Part shown: in pieces, positions 35,812-45,420 of the stretch
Position numbering within the stretch: the first letter of the stretch is position 1
Layout of the letters: the number at the start of each line of letters is the position of its first letter
Source of the DNA: Rhizobium sp. 9140
GTDB taxonomy: Bacteria; Pseudomonadota; Alphaproteobacteria; Rhizobiales; Rhizobiaceae
Reading direction: 5' to 3'
DNA: 64,000 nt
NCBI RefSeq assembly: GCF_900067135.1
Contig: NZ_FJUR01000001.1
Span: forward strand, 1,553,501 to 1,617,500
Made by a program: the position numbers and the translations under genes
Notes under the pieces: generated by a model
Told to the model about the DNA's origin: nothing
The model's input: only the letters and a program-made list of their open reading frames with translations
The model's database searches: none

Positions 35812-36375
35812 TCAGGCCCGCTGTGGCAGCAGGGGATAGCCGACGAGCACGGCACGCGCCGCAAGTGCTGCGATGCCGGCCTTGATCAGGTCGCCCGGCA
35901 GGAAGGCGACGTTTGCCGAGAGAGCGGCCACGAAGCCCATGCCCGTATTGATGGCAAGCCAGATCGTGCCCATGAGATAGACGACGCCGATGCCGCCGAT
36001 GATCGAGGCGAGGAAGAAGCCGGCGATCTGGCGTGCGCCGCCTTGGGTTTCGCGAACGATCCGTTCGGCGATGAGGCCGGTGACGAAGGTGCCCAGAACC
36101 CAGCCCGCGATGTAACCGCCGGTCGGGCCGGCAAGGACGGCGAGCCCGCCGCGGCCGCCCGACAGGACCGGCAGGCCGACGGCCACCATGAGAATGAGGA
36201 GGAGATAGGCGAGCGCGCCGCGCTTGGCACCGATGATGCAGCCGGCCAGCATGACGCCCATCGACTGCGCGGTGATCGGCACCGGCACGAAGGCAAGCGT
36301 GATCGGCGGGATGATGCCGAGGACGATGATGATGGCGGTAAACAGGGCGGTCAGAACCAGGTCGCGCGTCGACAT
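35812..36375 (-). CDS. bioY: Biotin transporter substrate-binding membrane protein BioY
   Basis: The 187-residue S-component of the biotin ECF transporter has about six helices. Recognisable parts are FVPVPITAQSMGVMLAGCIIG near the N-terminus, GLPVLSGGRGGLAVLAGPTGGYIAG in the middle and FLPGDLIKAGIAALAA near the C-terminus. It binds biotin in the membrane and works with BioN and BioM, whose genes lie directly upstream on the same strand in the order bioM-bioN-bioY. Confidence 0.95.
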   Translation of the reverse strand: MSTRDLVLTALFTAIIIVLGIIPPITLAFVPVPITAQSMGVMLAGCIIGAKRGALAYLLLILMVAVGLPVLSGGRGGLAVLAGPTGGYIAGWVLGTFVTGLIAERIVRETQGGARQIAGFFLASIIGGIGVVYLMGTIWLAINTGMGFVAALSANVAFLPGDLIKAGIAALAARAVLVGYPLLPQRA

Positions 36376-36411
36376 TCGCCTCTCCTTTCACGAGTTGCTG
36401 ATGAAGCCGGA

Positions 36412-37017
36412 TTAGTGACGCCGCAGGCCGCGTGCGTCAATGGCCATGGCAATCATGTCGGCATCTTTCAGCGTGAGGATGATCAGCGGCGCCAGCATTT
36501 TCAGCGGGCGCACGGGCAGGCCCCGTGCCGCATGGGCTTCCCGCAGGCTCGCGTAGCGCGTCGCGATCTCCGGCACGAAGCGCAGCACCAGCCCCAGCGC
36601 CAGCCCGATATCGGCGGCATTCACGAGGCCGAGCCGCTCGAACGGCATCATGAGCCGGGTGATCTCCTCCATGAAGTCGCCGACCTCCGTCGTGGCCGTC
36701 ACCGTGGCGGCGAGAAGGATGAGCGTGGCGAACCGGAAGAGGACGACGAGGCCGTGAACCGGTGTCTCGAAGAAAGCCGTCGCCCCCGCCACCAGCCCGA
36801 TGGAGACCAGTGGCCACGCAAGCCGCGACACGGCATCGGAAAACGAGACGCCCACCGTGACAAAGACGAGCGCCGAAAGCAGAACCGCACCGCCAAGAAC
36901 GAGCGGATCGACCGTCAGAAAGAGCACGAGGCTGGCGGCGAACAGGACCGCGAGCTTGGTGCGCACGGACAGCCGGTGCAGCAGCGTCGTGCCCTCGATA
37001 TGCAGGCTCTTCAGCAC
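36412..37017 (-). CDS. bioN: ECF transporter transmembrane coupling protein BioN
   Basis: The 201-residue T-component has N-terminal hydrophobic helices and the cytoplasmic coupling region with an Ala-Arg-Gly motif (REAHAARGL) plus a second near the C-terminus (AIDARGLRR), as in EcfT proteins. It joins the ATPase BioM to BioY. Its start overlaps the bioM stop by seven bases, suggesting tight co-translation. Confidence 0.93.
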   Translation of the reverse strand: MLKSLHIEGTTLLHRLSVRTKLAVLFAASLVLFLTVDPLVLGGAVLLSALVFVTVGVSFSDAVSRLAWPLVSIGLVAGATAFFETPVHGLVVLFRFATLILLAATVTATTEVGDFMEEITRLMMPFERLGLVNAADIGLALGLVLRFVPEIATRYASLREAHAARGLPVRPLKMLAPLIILTLKDADMIAMAIDARGLRRH

Positions 37018-37730
37018 AGCGCCACTGCCTCATAGGCCTTCACGACATCCTCCGCCGCACCGTCGGCGATCAGGCGGCCCTCGTGAAACAGCAGCACGCG
37101 CTCGAAGCTCTCGATCAGCGAAAGATCATGGCTGACGACGAGGGCCGCCTCGTCCAAGCCCGCCAGCGTGTCGATCACCCGCTTCCGGTTCTTGAGGTCC
37201 AGCTGGTTGGTCGGCTCGTCGAGGATGAGGATGTCGGGCTCGGTCACCAGCACGCTCGCCATGGCGACCAGCTGCGTCTCGCCACCCGACAGCGCATGCA
37301 CGCGCCGCCGCGCCAGATGATCGATACCGAAACGCATGAGGATGGCCTCGACCCGCGCGGCGACCTCCGCCTTGTCGACGCCGCGGCTCTTCAGGCCAAG
37401 CGCGATATCGTCGGCGACGATCGGCAGGATCAGCTGGTTCTGCGGGTTCTGGAAGATGAAGCCGACGGTGCCGAGAACCGCCGGCCCATCCGCGACCGTA
37501 TCGAGCCCGTTTACCGTGACGCGGCCCTGGCTCGGCTTGACGAGGCCGTTGATGGCGCGCGCAAAGGTCGTCTTGCCCGACCCGTTGAGCCCGATCACAC
37601 CGATTCGCCGCTCGGTCAGAACCACGTCGAGCGGATGCAGCGCGACCGTCTCGCCATAACGAATGCTGCAATCGGCAAAGCGGATCTCCAATCCCGTCTC
37701 CTCGGATGTCGCAGTGGATCGCCGGTTCAT
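37011..37730 (-). CDS. bioM: Biotin ECF transporter ATPase BioM
   Basis: The 239-residue ABC-type ATPase has Walker A GLNGSGKTTF, a Q-loop (FQNPQNQLILP), the signature LSGGETQLVAMA, Walker B ILILDEPTNQ and the H-loop VVSHD. FQNPQNQ is typical of ECF A-components. It powers biotin uptake with BioN and BioY. The open frame reaches 38273 through the opposite-strand gene; homology starts shortly after ATG 37730. It begins a - strand operon bioM-bioN-bioY, followed by the deacetylase and xseB. Confidence 0.94.
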   Translation of the reverse strand: MNRRSTATSEETGLEIRFADCSIRYGETVALHPLDVVLTERRIGVIGLNGSGKTTFARAINGLVKPSQGRVTVNGLDTVADGPAVLGTVGFIFQNPQNQLILPIVADDIALGLKSRGVDKAEVAARVEAILMRFGIDHLARRRVHALSGGETQLVAMASVLVTEPDILILDEPTNQLDLKNRKRVIDTLAGLDEAALVVSHDLSLIESFERVLLFHEGRLIADGAAEDVVKAYEAVALC

Positions 37731-37784
37731 AGGCGATGCCGGGCAAAAGGCAAAGCGGGAGTTGATTCTTCGCCAGAACAAAGC

Positions 37785-38987
37785 ATGATCAAAAGCATGA
37801 CGATTCTCGTATCCAACCGCGATGCCCGCCGCATCTTCCTCAACGTCCAGGGGCTGGCATCGCCGCCCAACCGGGCGCTGACCAGGGCCGGTCTGCTCGA
37901 TCTCGTCACGAAGATCGGCTTCGTGCAGGTGGACAGCATCTCCACGGTGGAGCGCGCCCACCACATGATCCTCCACGCCCGCAACCAGACCTACCGGCCG
38001 GAGCATCTGACCGCCCTTCTGGAGACGGATGGCGCGCTGTTCGAACATTGGACGCATGATGCGTCGATCATCCCCAGCGCGTTCTTCGTCTACTGGAAGC
38101 ACCGCTTCGCCCGCGAGAGCGAGACGCTGGTGGAGCGCTGGCGGAAATGGCGGGAGGCGGGGTTCGAGGATGTCTTCGACGACACGCTGAAGCAGATCAC
38201 CGAGACCGGCCGGGTGCTGGCACGCGATTTCAAGTACGAGGACCGCTCCTCCGGCGGCTGGTGGAACTGGCATCCGTCAAAGACCGCGCTCGAATATCTC
38301 TGGCGCACCGGCAGGCTTGCGATTGCCGGCCGGGACAGCTTTCAGAAGATCTACGATCTGACCGAGCGCGTGATACCGGAGAGGTACCGGGCAGCGGAGG
38401 TGGACCGGGAGACCTTCATCGACTGGTGCTGCCGCGCCGCTCTTGAGCGTCTCGGCTTTGCCACCCACGGCGAACTCGCCGCCTTTTTCGCGCTGATCTC
38501 GCCGGAGGACGCACGCCGGTGGGTGCTGGCCCATGCGGACGAGCTGCAATCGGTGGTGATCGCGCCCGCCGACGGCAGCCGGCCGCGCGCCGCCCACGCG
38601 CTCGCCGGCTTTCCCGAAACGCTCGGCGCGCTGGAAGACCCACCGGCGCGCCTGCGCGTCCTCAGCCCGTTCGATCCGCTCCTGCGGGATCGCGCCCGCA
38701 CCGAGCGCCTGTTCGGCTTCAATTACCGCATCGAGATCTTCGTGCCGGAGCCGAAGCGCCAATATGGCTACTACGTCTTCCCGCTTCTCGAAGGCGACCG
38801 TCTCGTCGGCCGCATCGATATGAAGGCCCACCGCAAGACGGGCGTGCTGGAGGTCAAGCGCCTCTGGTGGGAACCCGGCATCCGCCCCTCCGCCGGCCGC
38901 GACGCGCGCCTTGAAGCCGAACTCGCCCGCATCGCCCGCTTTGCCGGTGTCGAGCAGGTGGTGTGGCTGGAAGGGGCGAGGGGATAG
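37785..38987 (+). CDS. YcaQ-like winged-helix DNA glycosylase family protein
   Basis: A 400-residue protein of the DUF1006/YcaQ (crosslink repair DNA glycosylase) family. Recognisable parts are ALTRAGLLDLVTKIGFVQVDSI, ALFEHWTHDASIIPS, the central DRSSGGWWNWHPSKTALEYLW, and LSPFDPLLRDRARTERLFGFNYRIEIF. E. coli YcaQ unhooks interstrand DNA crosslinks; the same activity is inferred here. In E. coli-type members catalytic glutamines lie in a QxQ motif, whereas here the corresponding N-terminal segment reads VQVD, with one Gln visible. Start uncertain between 37785 and 37797; neither has a strong ribosome binding site. Confidence 0.8.
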   Translation: MIKSMTILVSNRDARRIFLNVQGLASPPNRALTRAGLLDLVTKIGFVQVDSISTVERAHHMILHARNQTYRPEHLTALLETDGALFEHWTHDASIIPSAFFVYWKHRFARESETLVERWRKWREAGFEDVFDDTLKQITETGRVLARDFKYEDRSSGGWWNWHPSKTALEYLWRTGRLAIAGRDSFQKIYDLTERVIPERYRAAEVDRETFIDWCCRAALERLGFATHGELAAFFALISPEDARRWVLAHADELQSVVIAPADGSRPRAAHALAGFPETLGALEDPPARLRVLSPFDPLLRDRARTERLFGFNYRIEIFVPEPKRQYGYYVFPLLEGDRLVGRIDMKAHRKTGVLEVKRLWWEPGIRPSAGRDARLEAELARIARFAGVEQVVWLEGARG

Positions 38988-39086
38988 GAGATTTACATCA
39001 GCGGCATCTGTTGTACGATATCGAGGCGCGCCTATGATGGGCTCGAGACGAGAATACAGGCCGAGGATATGGCCCGAGGATCGAAG

Positions 39087-39377
39087 ATGAAGCCGTCCGC
39101 CGCCGTTGAGAAACACCGCGAAGCCATTCACGCACTGGTGCGCCGTTTTCGTCTGTCGAATCCTCGACTTGTCGGTGCTGCCGCCGGACGCGCGGACATA
39201 GAAAGCGATGAAATCGAATTTCTGGTCGATGATCGTCCGGGCACGACGCTTCTTGATCTCGGTGGCCTTCAGATCGAGCTGGAGGACCTTTTCGGTGTGG
39301 AAGTGCATGTGCTGACGCCGGGAGGACTACCGAAAAAGCAACGCGCAAAGGTTTTGAACGAAGCTCTACCTGTATGA
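39087..39377 (+). CDS. MntA-like nucleotidyltransferase (antitoxin-type) with degenerate active site
   Basis: The 96-residue protein has the minimal nucleotidyltransferase layout (KPSAAVEKHREAIHALVRRF, then the strand-loop VGAAAGRADIESDEIEFLV, then PGTTLLDLGGLQIELEDLFG and VHVLTPGGLP). In active MntA the loop reads GSxARG...SDIDLLV; here GS is GA, ARG is AGR and the DxD metal site aligns with ExE. ATG 39087 has GAGGA seven bases upstream, better than 39069. It overlaps the HepT-like gene by four bases, the usual toxin-antitoxin layout. Confidence 0.78.
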   Translation: MKPSAAVEKHREAIHALVRRFRLSNPRLVGAAAGRADIESDEIEFLVDDRPGTTLLDLGGLQIELEDLFGVEVHVLTPGGLPKKQRAKVLNEALPV

Positions 39378-39745
39378 AGGATACAAGTCTGGTTGAGCAT
39401 CTCCTGCTGGTGCAGGAAATGGCGCATGATGCTGAGGACTTTTGTGAAAATCTCGATCGGGCGCAATTTCTGGCGGATAGGAAAACACAGCAGGCCTGCA
39501 TTCTCAATCTGCTCATCATGGGAGAATGCTCGGCCCGGATACTGAAAGAACAGCCCGTCTTCGCCGACTTGTCCCCGCATATTCCCCATCGAAACATGAA
39601 GGGGATGCGAAACCATATCGCGCATGGTTTCTCCACACTGGATCTTGAGACGATCTGGGCAACGCTCGATCAGTTCCTACCGAATGTGATCGCAGTTCTC
39701 CCTGCTGCGATCGAGGCAGCCATCAGATACGAAAACGATCTCTGA
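39374..39745 (+). CDS. HepT-like HEPN ribonuclease (toxin-type, DUF86)
   Basis: The 123-residue helical protein carries the HEPN RNase motif RNHIAHGF (RX4H) near residue 76-83, in the usual HepT context MKGMRNHIAHGFSTLDLETIW. In type VII systems the partner MntA AMPylates the Tyr of RX4HXY to silence the RNase; here that position is Phe. The catalytic Arg and His are present, so RNase activity is possible. Translation is coupled to the upstream MntA-like gene through an ATGA overlap. Confidence 0.82.
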   Translation: MKDTSLVEHLLLVQEMAHDAEDFCENLDRAQFLADRKTQQACILNLLIMGECSARILKEQPVFADLSPHIPHRNMKGMRNHIAHGFSTLDLETIWATLDQFLPNVIAVLPAAIEAAIRYENDL

Positions 39746-39762
39746 AGCCCTCTCTGTATGGA

Positions 39763-40863
39763 CTACAAAATCACCGTCTCCGAAATCTCGATCCCGAACC
39801 CTTCCAGCCCGACATAGTGCCGTTCGCGGGTCGAGAGGAGCTTGATCGAGGAGATGCCGAGGTCTTTCAGGATCTGGGCACCGAGGCCGATTTCGAGCCA
39901 TTCGCTGTCGCGGGCCTGGGCCTCGCTGTGGCCTTCGCGATCCTGCATGGCCTTGCGCGCGGTCTGCGAGGCCCCGACGCCGACCGAGCCTTCGCGCAGA
40001 TAGACGACGACGCCGCGGCCGTAATCGGAGATGCGCTGGAGGATGCGGTCGAGCTGGCCCTCCTTGCCGAACACGTCAGCGCCGACATTTTCCAGATGCA
40101 GCCGCACCGGGATATCGACGCCGTCGCGGATGTCGCCGAAGACGACGGCGAGATGCTGCATCGGGTCCCAGGGCAGGGAGAAGGCGTGGCCCTTGGCCCT
40201 GCCGAACGGCGTCTCGATGTCGAAGACATCGCCCCGGTCGATCAGCGTTTCCTTGCGCTGGCGATAGGCGATAAGGTCGGCAACGGAGAGCTGCTTGAGG
40301 CCATGGGCTTCGGCGAAAGCCGCGACCTCCGGCCCGCGCATGACCGTGCCGTTGTCGTTGACGAGTTCGGAAATCACGCCGATCAGCGGCAGGCTGGCGA
40401 GCTTGCAGAGATCGACGGCCGCCTCCGTATGGCCGGAGCGCATCAGCACGCCGCCTTCGCGCGACACCAACGGGAAGATATGGCCCGGCCGGACGAAATC
40501 GGCGGCGCCCGCATTGGGATTGGCGAGGTTGCGCACGGTCAGCGTCCGGTCGTCGGCGGAAATGCCGGTCGTCGTGCCATGCTTGAAATCGACGCTGACG
40601 GTGAAGGCCGTGGTGTGGGCGCTGTCGTTGTCGGCCACCATGGCGTTGAGGTTCAGCCGTTTGGCCTCCTCCTTGGGCATCGGCGCGCAGACGATGCCGG
40701 AGGTATGGCGCACAATGAACGCCATCTTTTCGGCTGTGCAGTGAACGGCGGCAACGATCAGGTCGCCCTCGTTTTCCCGGCCGTCATCATCGGTGACGAC
40801 GACGATTTCGCCGGCCTCGAAGGCCCTGATGGCATCGACGACGCGCTTCTGGTCGAAGGACAT
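39763..40863 (-). CDS. ribB: 3,4-dihydroxy-2-butanone 4-phosphate synthase with a vestigial GTP cyclohydrolase II domain
   Basis: The 366-residue protein has an intact RibB domain (DDDGRENEGDLI, HTTAFTVSVD, RPGHIFPLVSREGGVLMRSGHTEAAVD as landmarks) that makes the four-carbon riboflavin precursor from ribulose 5-phosphate. The C-terminal half resembles RibA, but the zinc site CDCG is replaced by VFGKEGQLDR, with no cysteines, so GTP cyclohydrolase II activity is unlikely. Such RibB-RibA-like fusions are common in proteobacteria. ATG 40863 (SFDQKRVVDAI) is the family start. No FMN riboswitch is visible upstream. Confidence 0.93.
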   Translation of the reverse strand: MSFDQKRVVDAIRAFEAGEIVVVTDDDGRENEGDLIVAAVHCTAEKMAFIVRHTSGIVCAPMPKEEAKRLNLNAMVADNDSAHTTAFTVSVDFKHGTTTGISADDRTLTVRNLANPNAGAADFVRPGHIFPLVSREGGVLMRSGHTEAAVDLCKLASLPLIGVISELVNDNGTVMRGPEVAAFAEAHGLKQLSVADLIAYRQRKETLIDRGDVFDIETPFGRAKGHAFSLPWDPMQHLAVVFGDIRDGVDIPVRLHLENVGADVFGKEGQLDRILQRISDYGRGVVVYLREGSVGVGASQTARKAMQDREGHSEAQARDSEWLEIGLGAQILKDLGISSIKLLSTRERHYVGLEGFGIEISETVIL

Positions 40864-40932
40864 GGATGGGATCCTCTCGTTTCGCACGGCCGCTCGGGCC
40901 GCAGGGTCTTGTCGGCTGGCCCGACGGCTTTT

Positions 40933-42030
40933 CTAGTCCAGTCGGCCCGTCTGGCCGCGGTCGCGCAGGTAGTGGTCGGCAATCGCGCAGGCCACCATGG
41001 CTTCGCCGATCGGCACGGCGCGGATGCCGACGCAGGGGTCGTGGCGGCCCTTGGTGCGCACGTCCACCTCCTGGCCATCGGCGTCGATGGAGCGGCGCTC
41101 GGTCAGGATGGACGAGGTCGGCTTGATGGCGAAACGGGCGACGACGGGCTGTCCGGTCGCAATGCCGCCGAGAATGCCGCCGGCGTGATTGGAAAGGAAC
41201 ACGGGCTTGCCGTCCGGCCCGATCCGCATCTCGTCGGCATTTTCCTCGCCGGTGATGCCGGCGGCCTCAAAGCCGTTGCCGATCTCCACGCCCTTGACCG
41301 CATTGATCGACATCAGGTTCGAGGCGATGTCCTGGTCGAGCTTGGCATAGATCGGCGCGCCGATGCCGGCCGGCACACCTTCCGCCACCACTTCAATGAT
41401 GGCGCCGACCGAGGAGCCGGCCTTGCGAATGCCGTCGAGATACGCTTCCCAGACGGGAACGATGGCCGGGTCCGGCGCGAAGAACGGGTTGTTGCCCACT
41501 TCCGACCAGTCCCAGTTCGCCCGGTCGATTCTGTGCTGGCCGATCTGCACGAGTGCCGCGCGCACGGTCAGGCCCGGCACCACGCGCCGCGCCAGTCCGC
41601 CGGCGGCCACCCTTGCGGCCGTCTCGCGGGCGGAGGAGCGCCCGCCGCCGCGATAGTCGCGAATGCCGTATTTCAGGTCGTAGGTGTAGTCGGCGTGGCC
41701 CGGGCGGTAGCGCCGGGCGATCTCGCCATAGTCCTTGGAACGCTGGTCGGTGTTCTCGATCAGCATGGAGATCGGCGTGCCCGTGGTGATCAGCGTCTCG
41801 CCGTCCGCATCCGGCATCACGCCCGAGAGCACCCGCACCAGATCGTCCTCGCGCCGCTGGGTGACGAAGCGCGACTGGCCGGGCTTGCGCTTGTCCATCC
41901 ACGCCTGAAGTTCGGCCAGGGTGAAGCGAATGCCGGGAGGGCAGCCATCCACAACGCAACCGAGCGCCGTGCCGTGGCTTTCGCCCCATGTGGTGACACG
42001 GAAAAGATGACCGAACGTATTATGCGACAT
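40933..42030 (-). CDS. aroC: Chorismate synthase
   Basis: The 365-residue enzyme converts EPSP to chorismate with reduced FMN, the last shikimate-pathway step. Signatures are [52 protein letters not shown] and [13 protein letters not shown]. Normal length and intact motifs. It lies upstream of ribB on the same strand with a 69-bp gap. Confidence 0.98.
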   Translation of the reverse strand: MSHNTFGHLFRVTTWGESHGTALGCVVDGCPPGIRFTLAELQAWMDKRKPGQSRFVTQRREDDLVRVLSGVMPDADGETLITTGTPISMLIENTDQRSKDYGEIARRYRPGHADYTYDLKYGIRDYRGGGRSSARETAARVAAGGLARRVVPGLTVRAALVQIGQHRIDRANWDWSEVGNNPFFAPDPAIVPVWEAYLDGIRKAGSSVGAIIEVVAEGVPAGIGAPIYAKLDQDIASNLMSINAVKGVEIGNGFEAAGITGEENADEMRIGPDGKPVFLSNHAGGILGGIATGQPVVARFAIKPTSSILTERRSIDADGQEVDVRTKGRHDPCVGIRAVPIGEAMVACAIADHYLRDRGQTGRLD

Positions 42031-42163
42031 GCTGCGGCAACCATTGTCTGCTGCGGGCGGCCTCCACTGGCAGCGCCCGTTCTCTGGCGGACACTCTTAC
42101 TGCATAAGTGGCAAGGCGGAAACGCTTTGCGCAGAAAAACAGGGGATGCCGGCGAGAGACGGG

Positions 42164-44866
42164 TTACGAGGCGAGCTGCCACTTTCCCGCCGAGAGTTCC
42201 GCCAGCCGGTCGGCCGGCAGCGGCTTGGAGAAGGCATAGCCCTGCAGAATATCGCAGCCGAGGACGGCGAGCATTTCGGCATGCGCCAGCGTCTCCACGC
42301 CTTCGGCCACCGTCCCGATGCCCAGCGACCGGCCGATCTCGATGATCGCCCGCACCAGCGCCTGTTCGCGGGGCGCGTGGGTGATGGGGGAGACCAGCTG
42401 CCGGTCGATCTTCAGCCGCTTCGGCTTGATCTTCAATAGGCTGACGATGGAGGTATGGCCGGTGCCGAAATCGTCGAGCTCGATATCGATGCCGAGCGCG
42501 ACGATGCCGGCGATGTTGCCGGTGATGATCTCGTCGTCGCCATCCAGAAAAATCGCCTCCACGAGTTCGAAGCAGAGCTGCCCCGGCGCGAAGGCGAGGC
42601 CTGCGAGCGAGGTGAGCAGCGTCTCGTCCCGCAGCCGCCGCGCCGAAACGTTGACAGAGATTCTGGGAATGGAGATGCCGGCGGCCGTCCACTGCATGAG
42701 GTCGATCAGCGCGCGCTCCATCACGATCTGGTCGAGCGTGGCCACGACGTTCAGGTCCTCGGCGATCGACAGGAACCGGTCGGGCGTCAGCACGCCGTCG
42801 CGCGGGTGGTTCCAGCGGATCAGCGCCTCGACCCCGCAGAGCTGCAGCGTTTCCGCGTCGAACTGCGGCTGATACCAGGCCGTGAATTCGCCGCGCTCGA
42901 TGCCTTCGAGGATTTCGTCGGCAATGCGCTTGCTGTTGACGATCTCGGACTGGAGCGCCTCGCTGAAGAACTCGTAGCGATTACGGCCCTTCTCCTTGGC
43001 GCGATAGAGCGCGATATCGGCATTGACCAGCAGCCGGCCGAGATCGGCGTCCGCACCGCGGCCGACGGCAATGCCGACGCTGACGCCGAAGCGACAGGAA
43101 AAGCCCAGGTAATCAACGGGCTGGCGCATCCGGGTGATGATCCTGTCGGAGAGCGCTTCCAGCTGTCCGGGAACGGGGTTCGGCACGAGAACGACGAATT
43201 CGTCGCCACCGATCCGCGCGACCAGATCGTCCGGCCCGGCCTCCGTCTTCAGCACCTGCGAGGCGTGCACCAGCATGGCATCACCTGCGGCATGGCCGAG
43301 CGTGTCGTTGATCTGCTTGAAACGGTCGAGGTCGAGATGCAGCAGAGCCACGTCGGTGGCACGCTCGGCATCCCGATCCAGAAGGGCGGCGAGCGCGGCG
43401 TCGAGCATGCGCCGGTTGCCGAGCCCGGTCAGCGGGTCGTGAAGCGCGTTGTGCTCGATCCGGTCCTTGGCTGCGGCCAGTTCCGCCGTCTGCGCCTCGG
43501 CAAAGGCCTTGGCCTCCATCATCGCGTTCGTCAGGCGCACGTCCTCGGTAATGTCCCAGCTGAGGCCGGTCACCGTCTTGCGGCGGTCGGCTCCCATGTT
43601 GACCGAGCCGATGTGGCGGATATGCCGCGTGCCCGTCGGCAGGACGACGCGGTAGTCCGTCAGGTACGGCTCGAGAAACATCACCGTATTGTTCAGCACC
43701 TCTTCCGCGTGCGGCAGGTCGTCGGGATGGATGTTCGTCTTCCAGGATATCTGTCCCGGTGCGCCGTTGCGCGGCGCAAGGCCGTGAAGGCTGTACATCC
43801 GGTCGTCCCAGGTGCGCAGCCGCGTCTCCAGGTCGATCTCCCACACCCCGAAGCTGGAACATTCGAGCGCCAGATTGAGCCGCTGCGACATGGCCAGGAA
43901 CTCCTGATTGCGGCGGTCGAGTGCGGTGATGGCGCGCCGGCGTTCGCCGATCAGCCCGAATGTCAGGACGATCGGCACGATCACGATCATGGCGCAGACC
44001 ATGATCGTCAGCCCGATCTGTTGCTGGTTGTCGGGCCGCTGGTCGAAGCCGCCGACGGGCACGCCGGCAAGCTGCCATGCGCCTCCGGGCAGGAACACAT
44101 CCTGCAGCACCGCGCCGGCCTGAAACGTCGCATTCGTGCCGAAGAAGGCATCGCCGATATTGGCGGGATCGGAAATGTCGCGAATGCCGAGCGTGACCGG
44201 CGTGTTCCTGCCGGCGGCCACCGCGGCGCGTCCGGCTCCGGTCGTCAGATTGGCGCCCAGGTAGACGGCGCGTTCGTCGATCACCGCCTCGACGAAGCCC
44301 CAGAGAGCAGGCACGCCGCCGGTGCTGTAGAAAACCGGCGTGTAGACGTCGAAACCGGTGGAGCCATCGGGAAGCACGAGCAGGCTTCCGATGGCGGCGC
44401 GGCCATGGGCCTGCGCGCGCTGCGATGCGGTGCGTTGGGAGTAGAACCTGTCGAGGCGCATGCCCGCCATCCGGGCGTGCTCCATGGATGGCATGACCCG
44501 GGAAATGACACCGTGGGGCGCGAGGCTGATCCGGCGGATGCCGGGATTGCGCTCCATGATTTTCGTGGCGAGCGCGGCGAACCGGGAGGAGGAGATGTTC
44601 CCGTCGAGGGTGATATCGTTCGCAAGGCCGGAAAGGGCGACGGTATGGCTGTCGATGTTCGCCTGGATCTGCGCCTTGGCAAGGCGCAGCGTGCTCTGAA
44701 CGTCTCTTCGCAGCGCTTCCCGAAAGTTCGTGCTGTTCTGTGCCTGATAGAAATGCCCGACGGTGAGCAGGATCAGCGTCGCCATGAGCGATGGGATGAT
44801 GGAGGAACGGGCGAAGCGCACGAAGATCGACGTCCTGGCGCGAACAGCGTCCCCAATTCCCGCCAT
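42164..44866 (-). CDS. Membrane sensor with PAS, GGDEF and EAL domains
   Basis: The 900-residue protein has a transmembrane helix near 25-43, a CHASE-like extracytoplasmic domain, a second helix near 291-312, and a PAS domain (RLNLALECSSFGVWEIDLETR...HPDD) at ~335-455. GGDEF follows (IGGDEFVVL near 553, intact) and then EAL (VEALIRWNH near 679; DDFGTGHTS; AEGVETLAH, intact). It can in principle both make and degrade cyclic di-GMP. It reads away from the DUF1344 gene, with a 283-bp AT-richer intergenic region between them. Confidence 0.92.
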   Translation of the reverse strand: MAGIGDAVRARTSIFVRFARSSIIPSLMATLILLTVGHFYQAQNSTNFREALRRDVQSTLRLAKAQIQANIDSHTVALSGLANDITLDGNISSSRFAALATKIMERNPGIRRISLAPHGVISRVMPSMEHARMAGMRLDRFYSQRTASQRAQAHGRAAIGSLLVLPDGSTGFDVYTPVFYSTGGVPALWGFVEAVIDERAVYLGANLTTGAGRAAVAAGRNTPVTLGIRDISDPANIGDAFFGTNATFQAGAVLQDVFLPGGAWQLAGVPVGGFDQRPDNQQQIGLTIMVCAMIVIVPIVLTFGLIGERRRAITALDRRNQEFLAMSQRLNLALECSSFGVWEIDLETRLRTWDDRMYSLHGLAPRNGAPGQISWKTNIHPDDLPHAEEVLNNTVMFLEPYLTDYRVVLPTGTRHIRHIGSVNMGADRRKTVTGLSWDITEDVRLTNAMMEAKAFAEAQTAELAAAKDRIEHNALHDPLTGLGNRRMLDAALAALLDRDAERATDVALLHLDLDRFKQINDTLGHAAGDAMLVHASQVLKTEAGPDDLVARIGGDEFVVLVPNPVPGQLEALSDRIITRMRQPVDYLGFSCRFGVSVGIAVGRGADADLGRLLVNADIALYRAKEKGRNRYEFFSEALQSEIVNSKRIADEILEGIERGEFTAWYQPQFDAETLQLCGVEALIRWNHPRDGVLTPDRFLSIAEDLNVVATLDQIVMERALIDLMQWTAAGISIPRISVNVSARRLRDETLLTSLAGLAFAPGQLCFELVEAIFLDGDDEIITGNIAGIVALGIDIELDDFGTGHTSIVSLLKIKPKRLKIDRQLVSPITHAPREQALVRAIIEIGRSLGIGTVAEGVETLAHAEMLAVLGCDILQGYAFSKPLPADRLAELSAGKWQLAS

Positions 44867-45149
44867 GTGACATATCCCTGTGAATGCGCCGAAATATCAA
44901 CTCGCTCAAGGGTAGTGTGATAACATTAAGAACGTCTTATAATCATTAAGGTCAGGCCCGTGCACGCAGGCGGGTTGCAAAGCGGCCCCGAGCGACGTCA
45001 AGACTTTGCTAACCATGTTTCCGCTAATTGGGTTCGCCGTCACATGCTCACCGGATTGTCACAAGCTTGGTGAATTTTTGCCACAATCGGCGCCCAAAAA
45101 CTGCATCATATTCGAACAGTGAATCAAACGGTCAAGAGGGAGACTTGGG

Positions 45150-45410
45150 ATGCGTTTCGTCGTTGCGACATTGATGGCGACCGCCAGTTTCTTCTCGCCG
45201 CTCGCGGCCTTTGCCGATAGCGCCGATATCGAAGCCACGATCACGGGCATCGACACCGATCGGCTCAGCCTCTCGCTGGATGACGGAAAGAGTTATCAGG
45301 CACCGGAAGAGTTCAATTTTGAAGGCCTGAAGGCCGGCGTCAAGGTCGTCGTGTTCTACACGGAAGTGGATGGCAAGCGCGTCATCAACGACCTCGAAGT
45401 CGTTCAGTAG
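45150..45410 (+). CDS. DUF1344 family secreted protein
   Basis: An 86-residue product with a signal peptide (RFVVATLMATASFFSPLAAFA) and a small beta-rich domain (IEATITGIDTDRLSLSLDDGKSYQ, then VKVVVFYTEVDGKRVINDLEV). This is the DUF1344 pattern, a periplasmic family of unknown function. GAGGGAGA precedes the ATG. The final residues run close to the convergent phosphatase gene, 10 bp apart. Confidence 0.85.
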   Translation: MRFVVATLMATASFFSPLAAFADSADIEATITGIDTDRLSLSLDDGKSYQAPEEFNFEGLKAGVKVVVFYTEVDGKRVINDLEVVQ

Positions 45411-45420
45411 GAGGGTCTCT

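Noticed and set aside
40864..40932. FMN riboswitch in front of ribB
   Set aside because: The gap is only 69 bp and has none of the conserved FMN aptamer elements.
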